Source: an uncultured Actinomycetes bacterium
GTDB lineage: Bacteria; Actinomycetota; Acidimicrobiia; Acidimicrobiales; Microtrichaceae
Direction: 5' to 3'
Assembly (NCBI GenBank): GCA_903873135.1
Contig: CAIQNH010000016.1
Location: 1-34,871, forward strand
DNA: 34,871 nucleotides
The notes below the pieces were generated by a model, which saw only the letters and a list, made by a program, of their open reading frames with translations, was not told where the DNA came from and made no database searches. Below are positions 24,991 through 32,723 of the stretch, piece by piece; the first letter of the stretch is position 1, and each line of letters opens with the position of its first letter. The translations under genes and the position numbers were made by a program.

Positions 24991-26121
24991 TCAGCCGACG
25001 GTGGGCTCGAGCTGCTCGCCCAGGGCGAAGCGCTCGTACTCGTCGCTCGTGTCGACCCAGTCCTCGAACTGGATCACCTCGATCTCCTCGAACCGCCGAC
25101 GGAGCCACTGGTCGTTGCGGTCCAGCAGGCCGAGCTTCTTGCAGTTCGGGACGATCTTGGAGAACAGCATCATCTGGAACAGCTGCCGCGTGGGGGTGCG
25201 CATGACCAGCTCGATGGCCTCCTTGACCGGCACGTCCATGCGCTCCCAGACCTCCTGCTGCATGAAGCGGTCCCGCATGCGCACGGCGGCCTCGAAGGCG
25301 AACTCCTGACGCTCGAGCATCTCGGCGTCCGACAGCTGCTCGTAGTACTCCTTGAGGGACAGCACGCCGAAGGCCACGTGGCGGGCCTCGTCGCTCATGA
25401 CGTAGCGGAGCAGCTGCTTGAGGAGCGGCTCGGTCGTCATCTGGTGCATGAAGCCGAAGGCCGCCAGCGCCAGGCCCTCCACCATGATCTGCATGCCCAG
25501 GTAGGTCATGTCCCAACGGCTGTCGGCCACGATGTCGTCGAGCAGCATCTTGAGGTGGGCGTTGACCGGGTAGTAGCCCGACAGCTTGGTGTCGAGGTAC
25601 TTGGCGAAGACCTCGACGTGGCGGGCCTCGTCCATCACCTGCGTCGACGCGTAGTACTTGGCGTCGATCCACGGCACGGTCTCCACGATCTTGGCGGTGC
25701 AGATGAGCGCACCCTGCTCACCGTGCATGAACTGGCTGAGGGTCCAGTTCTGGGACTCGATGCCGAGCTTGATCCACTGCTGCTCGGTCCAGGACTCGAA
25801 CGGCGTCCCGGTCACGTCGAAGTCCGCCAGCCCGAGCCCCTGCGCAGCGTTCTGCTCGGCGTTGACCACCACGAGCTGCTCCTGGTCGACCGGCGTGTCC
25901 CAGGGCAGGTCGGTCTCGCCGTTCCACATGGAGACCTTGGCCTTCTCGTACAGCTTGTCCAGCGCCGGGCGCTCACCCTTGGTGTAGTCCCACGTGAAGA
26001 TCGCCTCCGCGTGCTGGGCGACCGTGGAGATCACGGCGTCCCGGTCCGAGTTGGTCACCGCGAGGATGGCCTCGAGGTCGTTGACGTCGTCCCGGCCGAT
26101 CAGCTCGTCGTAGGTGCTCAT
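24991..26121 (-). CDS. ferritin-like diiron carboxylate protein (oxygenase candidate)
   Basis: This 376-residue, mostly helical protein has a complete diiron ligand set in two half-sites: E135 (FMHGEQGAL) with E165-x-x-H168 (DEARHVEVF), and E215 (MVEGLAL) with E245-x-x-H248 (SDEARHVAFG). The pattern is that of ferritin-like enzymes such as acyl-carrier desaturases, AurF-type N-oxygenases and R2-like oxidases. Which reaction it runs cannot be read from the motifs. The start ATG 26121 overlaps the TetR1 stop (ATGA) and has GGAGGAG 5 nt upstream, so it is co-transcribed with TetR1, the likely controller of its expression. No ferredoxin or reductase lies next to it. Confidence 0.8.
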   Translation of the reverse strand: MSTYDELIGRDDVNDLEAILAVTNSDRDAVISTVAQHAEAIFTWDYTKGERPALDKLYEKAKVSMWNGETDLPWDTPVDQEQLVVVNAEQNAAQGLGLADFDVTGTPFESWTEQQWIKLGIESQNWTLSQFMHGEQGALICTAKIVETVPWIDAKYYASTQVMDEARHVEVFAKYLDTKLSGYYPVNAHLKMLLDDIVADSRWDMTYLGMQIMVEGLALAAFGFMHQMTTEPLLKQLLRYVMSDEARHVAFGVLSLKEYYEQLSDAEMLERQEFAFEAAVRMRDRFMQQEVWERMDVPVKEAIELVMRTPTRQLFQMMLFSKIVPNCKKLGLLDRNDQWLRRRFEEIEVIQFEDWVDTSDEYERFALGEQLEPTVG

Positions 26122-26816
26122 GGTCGCTCCTCCTCCGGCGCGGTGCCCGCCGGTTGGGTGGTTGGGTGGGTGGTTGGCTGGTTGGTACGAACGGCCTGCC
26201 GGTCGAAACCGGGCAGGAGGAACTCGTGGACCAGCGCGCCGGCGACGACCGGGTCGCCCAGGTCGTCCTCGGACGGGTCCACGAGGTGCGAGACGATCAG
26301 ACGGGCCGCCCAGACCGAGGCGGCGGCGCCACGCTCGGCCGAACCGGCGAAGGGGGCCAACGCCGGGCCCATGGCGCCGGCGGCGGCGTCGAGGACCTGC
26401 TCGAACCCGCCCAGGGCGAGCTGGGCCTTGATCGAGGCCGGGTCGTGCTCGAGCACGAGCTGGAGGGCCTCGTCGTCGGACAGGAAGCGTCGGGCCGAGA
26501 CGATCGCCCGGGTCAGGGCGTCGCCCAGGTCGGTGGCGTCGGCCACGTCCTCGGCCAGCGACTCGGCCAGCTGGGTGACCATGCGGTGCGTGCCGGCCTG
26601 GACCATGGCCGACTTCCCGCCGGGGAAGAGCCGGTACAGCGTCGCCCGGGAGATCCCGGCGGCCCGGGCCACGTCGTCCACGGTGGTCTTGGCGAGGCCC
26701 CACCGCAGCACGCACTCCTCGAGGGCGTCGAGCGCCCGGTCGGCCGGGGAGGTGGCGGCCTCGGGCCGCTCCCCCGCCCGTTGGGCGGTGCTCCTCGTCC
26801 CCGCTGCGACTGCCAC
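26118..26816 (-). CDS. TetR-family regulator 1, coupled to the diiron gene
   Basis: This 232-residue repressor-type protein has a helix-turn-helix at about residues 25-70 (CVLRWGLAKTTVDDVARAAG, ISRATLYRLFPGGKSAM), followed by a helical ligand-binding domain. The C-terminal tail is low-complexity, TNQPTTHPTTQPAGTAPEEERP, and is encoded by a G-rich GGTTGG run. GTG 26816 has TATTGT 7 nt upstream, with TTGCCA 18 bp further. Its stop overlaps the diiron gene's start, so it probably autoregulates that pair. It resembles the next upstream TetR, sharing a R-x-F-PGG-K/R segment after the recognition helix. Ligand unknown. Confidence 0.85.
   Translation of the reverse strand: MAVAAGTRSTAQRAGERPEAATSPADRALDALEECVLRWGLAKTTVDDVARAAGISRATLYRLFPGGKSAMVQAGTHRMVTQLAESLAEDVADATDLGDALTRAIVSARRFLSDDEALQLVLEHDPASIKAQLALGGFEQVLDAAAGAMGPALAPFAGSAERGAAASVWAARLIVSHLVDPSEDDLGDPVVAGALVHEFLLPGFDRQAVRTNQPTTHPTTQPAGTAPEEERP
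26152..26185 (+). repeat. GGTTGG-rich run with G-quadruplex potential
   Basis: The plus strand has a 34-nt G/T run made of GGTTGGG, TGGTTGGG, TGGG, TGGTTGG and GGTTGG blocks with one C. It encodes the low-complexity tail of TetR1 on the opposite strand. The spacing allows two- or three-tier G-quadruplexes on the template strand of TetR1 transcription. Confidence 0.6.
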
Positions 26817-26823
26817 GGGTGGA

Positions 26824-26853
26824 ACAATAAGACCGATTCTGTCTCAGTGGCAA
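26824..26853 (-). promoter_or_regulatory. TetR1/diiron promoter, TTGCCA-18-TATTGT
   Basis: Minus-strand TTGCCA (26853-26848), 18 bp, then TATTGT (26829-26824), 7 nt from the GTG. It is the most consensus-like promoter here and lies in an AT-rich patch. The spacer contains GAGAC and GTCTT flanking 7 nt, a weak candidate for a TetR operator. Confidence 0.55.
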
Positions 26854-26906
26854 CGCACCCCCGGTGTGACATCCGCCCGGTCCACGCCCCCGCCGCGGCC
26901 CCGCCC

Positions 26907-26934
26907 CGCCCCCACAGCGCCGCCCCCACAGCGC
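26907..26934. repeat. two tandem 14-bp repeats
   Basis: CGCCCCCACAGCGC occurs twice in direct succession (26907-26920, 26921-26934), in the noncoding gap upstream of TetR1. No function is evident. The gap 26817-27109 (293 bp) holds this repeat, the promoter and the 16-bp array, and no gene. Confidence 0.7.
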
Positions 26935-26995
26935 CGCCCGCCGGCCGAGCACGTTCTCGGTGCACGGGACCATCCCGCCGGTGGGTGGCTGCACC

Positions 26996-27090
26996 GGGAA
27001 CGGTGGGGAGCGGGACCGGTGGGGAGCGGGAACGGTGGGGAGCGGGAACGGTGGGGAGCGGGAACGGTGGGAGCGGGAACGGTGGGGAGC
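26996..27090. repeat. six-copy 16-bp G-rich tandem array
   Basis: The unit GGGAACGGTGGGGAGC repeats six times: 26996, 27012 (one change, ACC for AAC), 27028, 27044, 27060 (15 bp, one G missing) and 27075. It lies 19 bp past the TetR2 stop. G runs of three and four bases allow G-quadruplexes on the plus strand. It is not in a credible reading frame. Confidence 0.9.
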
Positions 27091-27109
27091 GGGTGCGGGA
27101 CCGGGCCGC

Positions 27110-27724
27110 TCAGGCCGGGACGATCCCACCGATGAACTGGGTCCGGACCAGCTCGGTGGTGGCCGCCCGGTCGGTGAGGTCGACCCCGGCCGGACTGGCC
27201 AGGACCGACAGCGTCATCCGGGTCAGGTAGTCCGCCGACCGGTCCAGGTCGACTCCGGGTCGGAGTCGACCGGCGGCGTCCTCGACCTCGAGCAACCGGC
27301 GCAACTCGGCGCGGATCACGCCGTGGACCAGCGGGTCCGACGGCCGCAGGGCGGCGGCGAGCTCCTCGACCTCGGCGTCGTCGACCCCCGCCATGATCCG
27401 GCTGCGGGCGATCATGTCGGCCCCGACGACGAGTCCGGTCACGAGCCGGTCCTCGAGCGTCGCCTCGCCGGCCACCGCCCGACCGACCCGCCGCCAGAAC
27501 CGGGCCACCTCCCAGGTGGCCGCCTCCTGCACGAGCTGATCGCGGCCACCCGGGAACTGCCGGTAGATGGTGGTCCGGGACACCTCGGCCTCGGCGGCGA
27601 CGTCCTCGAGGGAGAACCGGCGCACCCCGCTGCGCTCGGCGCAGCGGACGGCGGCCGCCATGATCCGGTCACGGACGCTCGGCACGGCACCGGTCCGACC
27701 CGAGCGGCGCTCCGACTCAGCCAC
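27110..27724 (-). CDS. TetR-family regulator 2
   Basis: This 204-residue regulator has a helix-turn-helix at about residues 20-60 (CAERSGVRRFSLEDVAAEAE, VSRTTIYRQFPGGRDQL), then a helical sensor domain ending RTQFIGGIVPA. GTG 27724 overlaps the end of the SURF1 gene by 8 bp, so it is co-transcribed with SURF1. GTGs further upstream in the same frame are possible but would lie deeper in SURF1. It looks like a diverged paralogue of TetR1: similar HTH and the same PGG-K/R after Y-R-x-F. The 16-bp tandem array follows its stop. Target and ligand unknown. Confidence 0.8.
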   Translation of the reverse strand: MAESERRSGRTGAVPSVRDRIMAAAVRCAERSGVRRFSLEDVAAEAEVSRTTIYRQFPGGRDQLVQEAATWEVARFWRRVGRAVAGEATLEDRLVTGLVVGADMIARSRIMAGVDDAEVEELAAALRPSDPLVHGVIRAELRRLLEVEDAAGRLRPGVDLDRSADYLTRMTLSVLASPAGVDLTDRAATTELVRTQFIGGIVPA

Positions 27725-28586
27725 CGACCGGTCCCGCTCCCCCACGGCCCGACCCGACCGACCCGGCGTCCGGCCCGACGACGGCCGTCGGCAGGTCCGG
27801 GTGGTCCTCGACCGGCGTCTCACCACCCGCGGCCCGGGTCCGGGCGTGACGGCGGAGCACGAGCACGTAGCCGCCGGCCGCGATCGCAGCGAAGAGCCAC
27901 CACTGGAACATGTACGAGAGGTTCTGCCCGGCGGAGGGCACCTCCACGCCGACCCGGGACGGCAGCGGGGTCGTCTGCTTCGGGTCCTGTGCGTCCAGCA
28001 GCACCCAGCCCGGGAGCAGCGGGTACGGCAGCTGCTCGCCGAGGCGTTCCAGGTCGACCCGGTTCAGGATCTCGAGACGCCCACCCGCCGGGTCGGCGGC
28101 GCCGAGGGAGCTCCTGGTCTGGTTGAGCTGCACCACCCCGGCGATCTCGACGGGGCCACCCGGGGGCTCGGCGCCGGGGAACGGCGGTCCGGGCGGGTCC
28201 GGGTCCACGTTCGGGATCCAACCCCGCACCACGGCGAGCGCGTTCCCGTCCGCCAGCACGAGCGGGGTGAGCACCCACGAGCCCGGCGCACCGTTGTAGG
28301 ACCGGTTCCGCACGTACACCTCGCCCGCCGGGTCCCACGTCCCGGCGGCGCTGACCCGGGTGAACTCGGCCGACGCCGGCAGGTCACCCACCGCCGTCGC
28401 CGGCGGCAGGACCTCCTCCACCGGCACCGGCGGGGACGACGCCCGGGCCTCGATCCGCTCGAGCCGGTCGGTCTCCTCCAGGTAGCGGGCGCGCTGCCAG
28501 AGACCGAGGCCGACCAGCACGCACACGCCCACCACCACCAGCACGTGGCTGACGATCCAGGCAGGCCGACGGGCGAAGTCCCACAC
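27717..28586 (-). CDS. SURF1-family cytochrome oxidase assembly protein
   Basis: This 289-residue membrane protein has an N-terminal TM helix (residues 12-30, WIVSHVLVVVGVCVLVGLGLW) followed by QRARYLEE, an outer domain with VRNRSYNGAPGSWVLTPL and VVRGWIPN, and a C-terminal TM (about 232-250) after SYMFQWWLFAAIA. This two-TM layout and the W-Q-x-x-R and R-G-W motifs define SURF1, which helps haem a insertion into aa3-type cytochrome c oxidase. GTG 28586 has TAGGGT 8 nt upstream. No oxidase subunit gene is in the window. It is divergent from the heliorhodopsin, 63 bp apart. Confidence 0.9.
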   Translation of the reverse strand: MWDFARRPAWIVSHVLVVVGVCVLVGLGLWQRARYLEETDRLERIEARASSPPVPVEEVLPPATAVGDLPASAEFTRVSAAGTWDPAGEVYVRNRSYNGAPGSWVLTPLVLADGNALAVVRGWIPNVDPDPPGPPFPGAEPPGGPVEIAGVVQLNQTRSSLGAADPAGGRLEILNRVDLERLGEQLPYPLLPGWVLLDAQDPKQTTPLPSRVGVEVPSAGQNLSYMFQWWLFAAIAAGGYVLVLRRHARTRAAGGETPVEDHPDLPTAVVGPDAGSVGSGRGGAGPVGG

Positions 28587-28594
28587 GCACGCTC

Positions 28595-28600
28595 ACCCTA
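28595..28600 (-). promoter_or_regulatory. -10 box TAGGGT before SURF1
   Basis: Minus-strand TAGGGT is 8 nt from the SURF1 GTG. It shares the 63-bp divergent region with the heliorhodopsin promoter. Confidence 0.45.
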
Positions 28601-28637
28601 CGTGGAGCGGGTCGCCGTCACGGCGGCACCCCGGGCG

Positions 28638-28643
28638 TAGGTT
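28638..28643 (+). promoter_or_regulatory. -10 box TAGGTT before the heliorhodopsin
   Basis: Plus-strand TAGGTT lies 6 nt before GTG 28650, which predicts a leaderless transcript. Confidence 0.5.
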
Positions 28644-28649
28644 GGCCCC

Positions 28650-29441
28650 GTGGACACCGACACGACACCCGACACACCGGTCCCGGCCGTCGACACCTCC
28701 CCGACCCGTCTGCGCGGGCTGTGGAGGTGGAACGTCGGGCTGACCGTGCTGCACGCGGCCCAGGCGGTGCTCATCCTCGTGCTGAGCGGCGGGTTCGCCA
28801 TCACGATCACCTCGACGTTCCCCACCGGTCCCCCGGGGAGCAGGCTGAGCGCGCCACAGCCGCTGTTCGACCTGCCGATCGGGATCGCCGTCGCAGTGTT
28901 CCTGGCGCTCGCCGCGCTGGACCACCTCCTCACCGCCACGGTCGGGCGAGCCACCTACGAGGCCGACCTCGGCCGAGGGATCAACCGCTTCCGTTGGGTG
29001 GAGTACTCCCTCAGCGCGTCGCTGATGATCGTGCTCATCGCCGCGTACTCGGGCGTCACCGACATCACCGGTGTGGTCACGATCGTCGGGGCGAACGTCG
29101 CCATGATCCTGTTCGGCTGGGTCCAGGAACGGACCAACCCACCGGGCCGCACCTCCACGAGCATGCAGGCGTTCTGGTTCGGCACCATCGCCGGCCTCGC
29201 CCCGTGGGTCGCCATCTGGATCAACGTGGTCGGCGCCGAGACGGTGCCCGGGTTCGTGTACGGGATCGTCGTGACCGAGCAGGTGCTGTTCTTCAGCTTC
29301 GGACTCAACCAGTGGCTGCAGTACCGCCGGGTCGGCCGCTGGTCCGACTACCTCTTCGGCGAGCGGACGTACCTGGTGCTCAGCCTGGTGGCCAAGTCCC
29401 TGCTCGCCTGGCAGATCTACGGCGGGTCGCTCGCCAACTGA
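28650..29441 (+). CDS. heliorhodopsin
   Basis: This 263-residue seven-helix retinal protein has the heliorhodopsin family signatures: [18 protein letters not shown] with the counterion E118, [49 protein letters not shown] with the retinal-binding lysine K249, and LAWQIYGG at the end. H35, H92 and S245, matching the conserved histidines and the serine near the retinal in characterised members, are also present. Heliorhodopsins have an inverted topology (N-terminus inside) and slow photocycles and are not known to be strong pumps; their role is still debated. The GTG start has TAGGTT 6 nt upstream. No retinal synthesis gene (blh, crt) is in the window. It shares a promoter region with SURF1, and its stop lies in a hairpin with the acyl-CoA ligase. 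Confidence 0.95.
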   Translation: MDTDTTPDTPVPAVDTSPTRLRGLWRWNVGLTVLHAAQAVLILVLSGGFAITITSTFPTGPPGSRLSAPQPLFDLPIGIAVAVFLALAALDHLLTATVGRATYEADLGRGINRFRWVEYSLSASLMIVLIAAYSGVTDITGVVTIVGANVAMILFGWVQERTNPPGRTSTSMQAFWFGTIAGLAPWVAIWINVVGAETVPGFVYGIVVTEQVLFFSFGLNQWLQYRRVGRWSDYLFGERTYLVLSLVAKSLLAWQIYGGSLAN

Positions 29442-29462
29442 GCCGGGGACTCAGTCCCCGGC
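29442..29462. terminator. bidirectional hairpin between heliorhodopsin and acyl-CoA ligase
   Basis: GCCGGGGA (29442-29449) and TCCCCGGC (29455-29462) form a perfect GC-rich 8-bp stem with a 5-nt loop (10 bp if the loop is reduced to one base). The heliorhodopsin stop ends 1 nt upstream, and the ligase stop (TCA, 29451-29453) is inside the loop. Confidence 0.7.
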
Positions 29463-31088
29463 GGTCGGCAGGACGTGGTCGGCGAACCGGTCGCGCAGGT
29501 CCTTCTTGGAGAACTTCCCGACGCTGGTCTTGGGGACCTCGTCGATGAACACCACGTCGTCGGGCAGCCACCACTTGGCGACCCGGCCGTCGAGGAACTC
29601 GAGCAGCTCCTCGGCGCTGAGCTCGGCGTCCGGGGCCACGACCACGCACGCGAGCGGGCGCTCGGACCACTTGGGGTGCGGCACGCCGATCACGGCGGCC
29701 TCGGCCACGGCGGGGTGCGCCATGATCTCGTTCTCGAGCTCGACCGAGCTGATCCACTCCCCGCCGGACTTCACCACGTCCTTGGTGCGGTCGACGATCC
29801 GCACGTAGCCGTCAGGGGTGATGACGGCCACGTCGCCGGTGCGCAGCCACCCGTCGGCGGTGAACGACTCGGGCGATCGGGGGTCGTCGTGGTAGCTCGC
29901 CGTGATCCACGGGCCGGCGGCCTGCAGCTCGCCCCGCTGCTCGCCGTCCCACGGGAGCTCCTCGCCGGTGGCCTGGTCAGCGATCCGCAGCCGCACGCCC
30001 ACGAGCGGCCGGCCCTGTGAGGCCCGCAGGTCGGCGAGCTCGTCCTCGGTGCCGTCGGCCAGCCACGACACCACGTGGGCGACCGAGGCGACCGGACTGG
30101 TCTCGGTCATCCCCCACGCCTGCAGGATCGGCAGTCCGACCTGTTCCCGGTACGCCTCCGACAGCGCCTTCGGCACCGCCGAGCCGCCGCACGGGATCAC
30201 CCGCAGCGACGAGGTGTCGCGTCCGGCGAGCTCCGGGAGGACACCCATCCAGATGGTGGGCACGCCGGCGGCCAGCGTCACCCGCTCCGACTCGATCAAC
30301 CCGGCGAGCGCGGCCGGGACCATGTTCGGTCCGGGCATGACGAGCGTGGACCCCGCGGCCACCCCGGCGTGGGCGAGACCCCAGGCGTTGGCGTGGAACA
30401 TCGGGACCACCGGCAGGATCGTGTCGGACTCCGACACGCCGACCGAGTCGGCGAACATCGCCGCCATCGTGTGCAGGTAGGTGCTGCGGTGGGTGTAGAC
30501 GACGCCCTTCGGGTTGCCGGTGGTGCCCGACGTGTAGCACATCGACGCCGCCCGGAGTTCGTCGTCCACACGGAACTCGGCCGGTTGCTCGGCGGCGACC
30601 AGCGCCTCGTAGTCGAGCAGCTCGACACCGTCGAGGCCCTCCACCTCCACCACGGGTGCGCCGTCCTCCATGACGACGAGGTGACGCACGGTCGAGAACG
30701 TCGGGACGAGCGGACCGAGCAGGCCGAGCAACGACCGGTCCACGAAGATCACCTCGTCCCGGGCGTGCTCCACGATGTAGGTGACCTGCTCCGGGAACAG
30801 CCGGATGTTGAGCGTGTGGAGCACCCTGCCGCTGCACGGCGCTGCGAAGTAGAGCTCCAGGTGCCGGGCGGTGTTCCACGCGAACGTGGCCACGCGTCCG
30901 TCGGCCGAGACGCCGAGGGTGTCGAGCGCGGCGGCCAGCCGCCGGGTCCGGTCGGCCCACTCGCCGTGGGTCACCCGCTCCACCCCGCCGACGGTGGCGG
31001 TGACGATCTCCTTGCGGGGGGAGAGCCGCTCGGCCCGTTCCACGAACCCGTCGAGCGTGAGCGGTCGGTCCTGCATCGTCCCCTGCAC
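29451..31088 (-). CDS. fatty-acyl-CoA ligase
   Basis: This 545-residue ANL enzyme has a medium- or long-chain acyl-CoA synthetase layout. It starts [14 protein letters not shown], the typical N-terminus of actinobacterial fatty-acid CoA ligases. It has [16 protein letters not shown] (P-loop), [23 protein letters not shown] with the ribose-binding Asp, [12 protein letters not shown] and the terminal catalytic lysine in [14 protein letters not shown]. It would form acyl-CoA for lipid synthesis or degradation. GTG 31088 has GGGGGG four bases upstream, as in the exporter at 7731. It ends head-to-head with the heliorhodopsin and starts divergently from the VTT-like gene, with paired boxes in the gap. 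Confidence 0.9.
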   Translation of the reverse strand: MQGTMQDRPLTLDGFVERAERLSPRKEIVTATVGGVERVTHGEWADRTRRLAAALDTLGVSADGRVATFAWNTARHLELYFAAPCSGRVLHTLNIRLFPEQVTYIVEHARDEVIFVDRSLLGLLGPLVPTFSTVRHLVVMEDGAPVVEVEGLDGVELLDYEALVAAEQPAEFRVDDELRAASMCYTSGTTGNPKGVVYTHRSTYLHTMAAMFADSVGVSESDTILPVVPMFHANAWGLAHAGVAAGSTLVMPGPNMVPAALAGLIESERVTLAAGVPTIWMGVLPELAGRDTSSLRVIPCGGSAVPKALSEAYREQVGLPILQAWGMTETSPVASVAHVVSWLADGTEDELADLRASQGRPLVGVRLRIADQATGEELPWDGEQRGELQAAGPWITASYHDDPRSPESFTADGWLRTGDVAVITPDGYVRIVDRTKDVVKSGGEWISSVELENEIMAHPAVAEAAVIGVPHPKWSERPLACVVVAPDAELSAEELLEFLDGRVAKWWLPDDVVFIDEVPKTSVGKFSKKDLRDRFADHVLPTAGD

Positions 31089-31134
31089 GTGTCCCCCCGG
31101 TGGACTCGGGGCGGGTCGGACTCGGACCCGCCGG

Positions 31135-31152
31135 TAGCGTGGGCGCAGCGTA
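31135..31152. promoter_or_regulatory. paired boxes TAGCGT (+) and TACGCT (-)
   Basis: Plus TAGCGT (31135-31140) would start a transcript about 52 nt before the VTT-like gene. Minus TACGCT (31152-31147) would give a ligase leader of about 52 nt that includes its GGGGGG ribosome site. The predicted transcripts would overlap at their 5' ends. Weaker than the leaderless boxes. Confidence 0.3.
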
Positions 31153-31198
31153 GGCCCGACCGGACGGTCGACGCCGACCCGAACGACAGCGACCAGCC

Positions 31199-31885
31199 GT
31201 GACCGACGCCGACCCGATCCCCGCCCCAGCCGACCGGCCCTCGTGGTTCCTGCCCGTGGCCGGTGCGGCGATCATCTGCCTGGTCGTCGCCAACAACTTC
31301 GGCAACGTCATCTGGGCGGAGTGGGTGATCGACCAACCGCTCGGACTGCTGGCGCTCAACTCCTCGAACAAGTACCTGCTGGCCACGTCGGTCAACACCG
31401 ACCTGATCCCCGTGCTGGTGATCGCGACGCTCCGGCTGATGGCGCCCGATCCGCTCTTCTACGGGATCGGCTACCTCTACGGCGACCGGGCGCTGCGGTG
31501 GGCGGGCAACGTGTTCCCCGGCATCCAGCCGGTCATCGAGCAGGCCCGTGCCGAGGACGGCTCGTTCCGGTGGCTCATGGCCACGCTCCTGGTGATCATG
31601 CCGAACAACCCGGTCTGCCTGATCGCCGGTGTGGTCCGGGTGCCGTTCAGCCGGTTCCTCACGCTGGCGCTCGTCGGGACCGTCGGACGGATCCTGCTGA
31701 TGCGGGTGATCGGATCGATCTTCGCCGACCAGATCGAGGACCTGCTCGAGGTGGTGGCGCGCTACCAGCGGTGGTTCCTGCTGGCGTCGATCGTGTTCGT
31801 CGTCGGCTACGTGGCGTACCAGGCGACCCGGCGCAAGGGGCTCATCGGCGCCGTCGAGGAGCTCGAGGAGGACCTGGGCGACTGA
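31199..31885 (+). CDS. possible VTT/DedA-like membrane protein
   Basis: This 228-residue protein has about five hydrophobic segments. A segment with YGIGYLYGDRALRW is followed by MPNNPVCLIAGVVRVPF and RFLTLALVGTVGRILLM, which loosely match the VTT (SNARE-associated/DedA) pattern of a G-D/Y-x-x-G motif and a proline-containing re-entrant loop followed by AG-x-x. Such proteins include lipid flippases for undecaprenyl phosphate and phosphatidylethanolamine. The match is weak: the usual R-x-x-P-G-x-R is replaced by MPNNP. GTG 31199 is chosen as the first in frame; no ribosome site is clear. The C-terminus is acidic (EELEEDLGD). Confidence 0.5.
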   Translation: MTDADPIPAPADRPSWFLPVAGAAIICLVVANNFGNVIWAEWVIDQPLGLLALNSSNKYLLATSVNTDLIPVLVIATLRLMAPDPLFYGIGYLYGDRALRWAGNVFPGIQPVIEQARAEDGSFRWLMATLLVIMPNNPVCLIAGVVRVPFSRFLTLALVGTVGRILLMRVIGSIFADQIEDLLEVVARYQRWFLLASIVFVVGYVAYQATRRKGLIGAVEELEEDLGD

Positions 31886-31904
31886 GCGCCGTCGGAGAGC
31901 TCAG
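31882..31904. terminator. inverted repeat around convergent stops
   Basis: CTGAGC (31882-31887) and GCTCAG (31899-31904) flank an 11-nt loop. Each arm holds a stop codon (VTT-like TGA; dapB TCA). It is shorter than the repeats at 2358 and 29442. Confidence 0.35.
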
Positions 31905-32689
31905 AGGCCGAGCAGGGCGTCGAGCCCGACGGTCACACCGGGTCGGTCCGCCACCTGCTTCACCGCCAGCAGGACGCCCGGCATGAAGCTCGTCCGGTCG
32001 ATCGAGTCGTGCCGGATGCTGAGCGTCTGTCCGGTGGTGCCCAACAGCACCTCCTGGTGCGCCACGAGCCCCCGGAGCCGGATCGAGTGGACCCGGATGC
32101 CGGCGGGGCCGTCGCCGCCACGGGCCCCGTCGACGACCTCGGCCGTGGTCGGGTCCGGCGTCCACTCCCCCGACGCCTCGGCCATCCGCTGCACCGTCAG
32201 CATGGCCGTGCCCGACGGGGCGTCGACCTTGTGCTCGTGGTGGAGCTCGATGATCTCGGCGGAGTCGAAGTACGGAGCGGCCAGGGCGGCGAAGTGCATC
32301 ATGAGCACCGCACCGATGGCGAAGTTGGGAGCGATCACGCAGTTGGAACGGGTGAACTCGGCGGTGAAGCGCTCCAGGTCGGCGTCGGTGAACCCGGTGG
32401 TGCCGACCACGGCGTGGATCCCGGAGGCGGCCAGCACCCCGAGGGTCTCGCAGCACGCCGAGCGCTCGGTGAAGTCGACCGCCACGTCCACGCCCGCCTC
32501 GACCATCGCCGCGCCGTCGCGGGAGAACTTCAGCTCCGCGTCCACACCGATCACGGTCCGCAGGTCGAGGCCCGAGTAGTGCGGGTCGACGGCGGCGACG
32601 AGCTCGACCTCCGGGTCGGCGACCACGGCCTCGCACACGGTCGACCCCATGCGGCCACCCGCTCCGAAGACTCCGACCCTGATCGTCAC
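31901..32689 (-). CDS. dapB: 4-hydroxy-tetrahydrodipicolinate reductase
   Basis: This 262-residue NAD(P)H-dependent reductase performs the second step of the lysine/diaminopimelate pathway, using the DapA product. The N-terminal nucleotide-binding motif is VGVFGAGGRMG (residues 5-15). The catalytic and substrate segment ELHHEHKVDAPSGTAM includes the catalytic His and Lys and the substrate-binding SGT. VVGTTGF follows the cofactor site. Length is typical. GTG 32689 has TAGAGT 6 nt upstream and no ribosome site, so its own leaderless promoter is likely. It follows a crotonase gene by 34 nt and converges with the VTT-like gene. Confidence 0.95.
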   Translation of the reverse strand: MTIRVGVFGAGGRMGSTVCEAVVADPEVELVAAVDPHYSGLDLRTVIGVDAELKFSRDGAAMVEAGVDVAVDFTERSACCETLGVLAASGIHAVVGTTGFTDADLERFTAEFTRSNCVIAPNFAIGAVLMMHFAALAAPYFDSAEIIELHHEHKVDAPSGTAMLTVQRMAEASGEWTPDPTTAEVVDGARGGDGPAGIRVHSIRLRGLVAHQEVLLGTTGQTLSIRHDSIDRTSFMPGVLLAVKQVADRPGVTVGLDALLGL

Positions 32690-32695
32690 GACCCC

Positions 32696-32701
32696 ACTCT
32701 A
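32696..32701 (-). promoter_or_regulatory. -10 box TAGAGT before dapB
   Basis: Minus-strand TAGAGT lies 6 nt before the dapB GTG, in the 34-nt gap after the crotonase gene. Confidence 0.5.
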
Positions 32702-32723
32702 CGCAGCCGTGCCGGGTCGCCCC

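Noticed and set aside
26960-28126. Plus-strand frame across the tandem array and the TetR2/SURF1 region
   Set aside because: Repeat-derived and antisense to TetR2 and SURF1; no recognisable domain.
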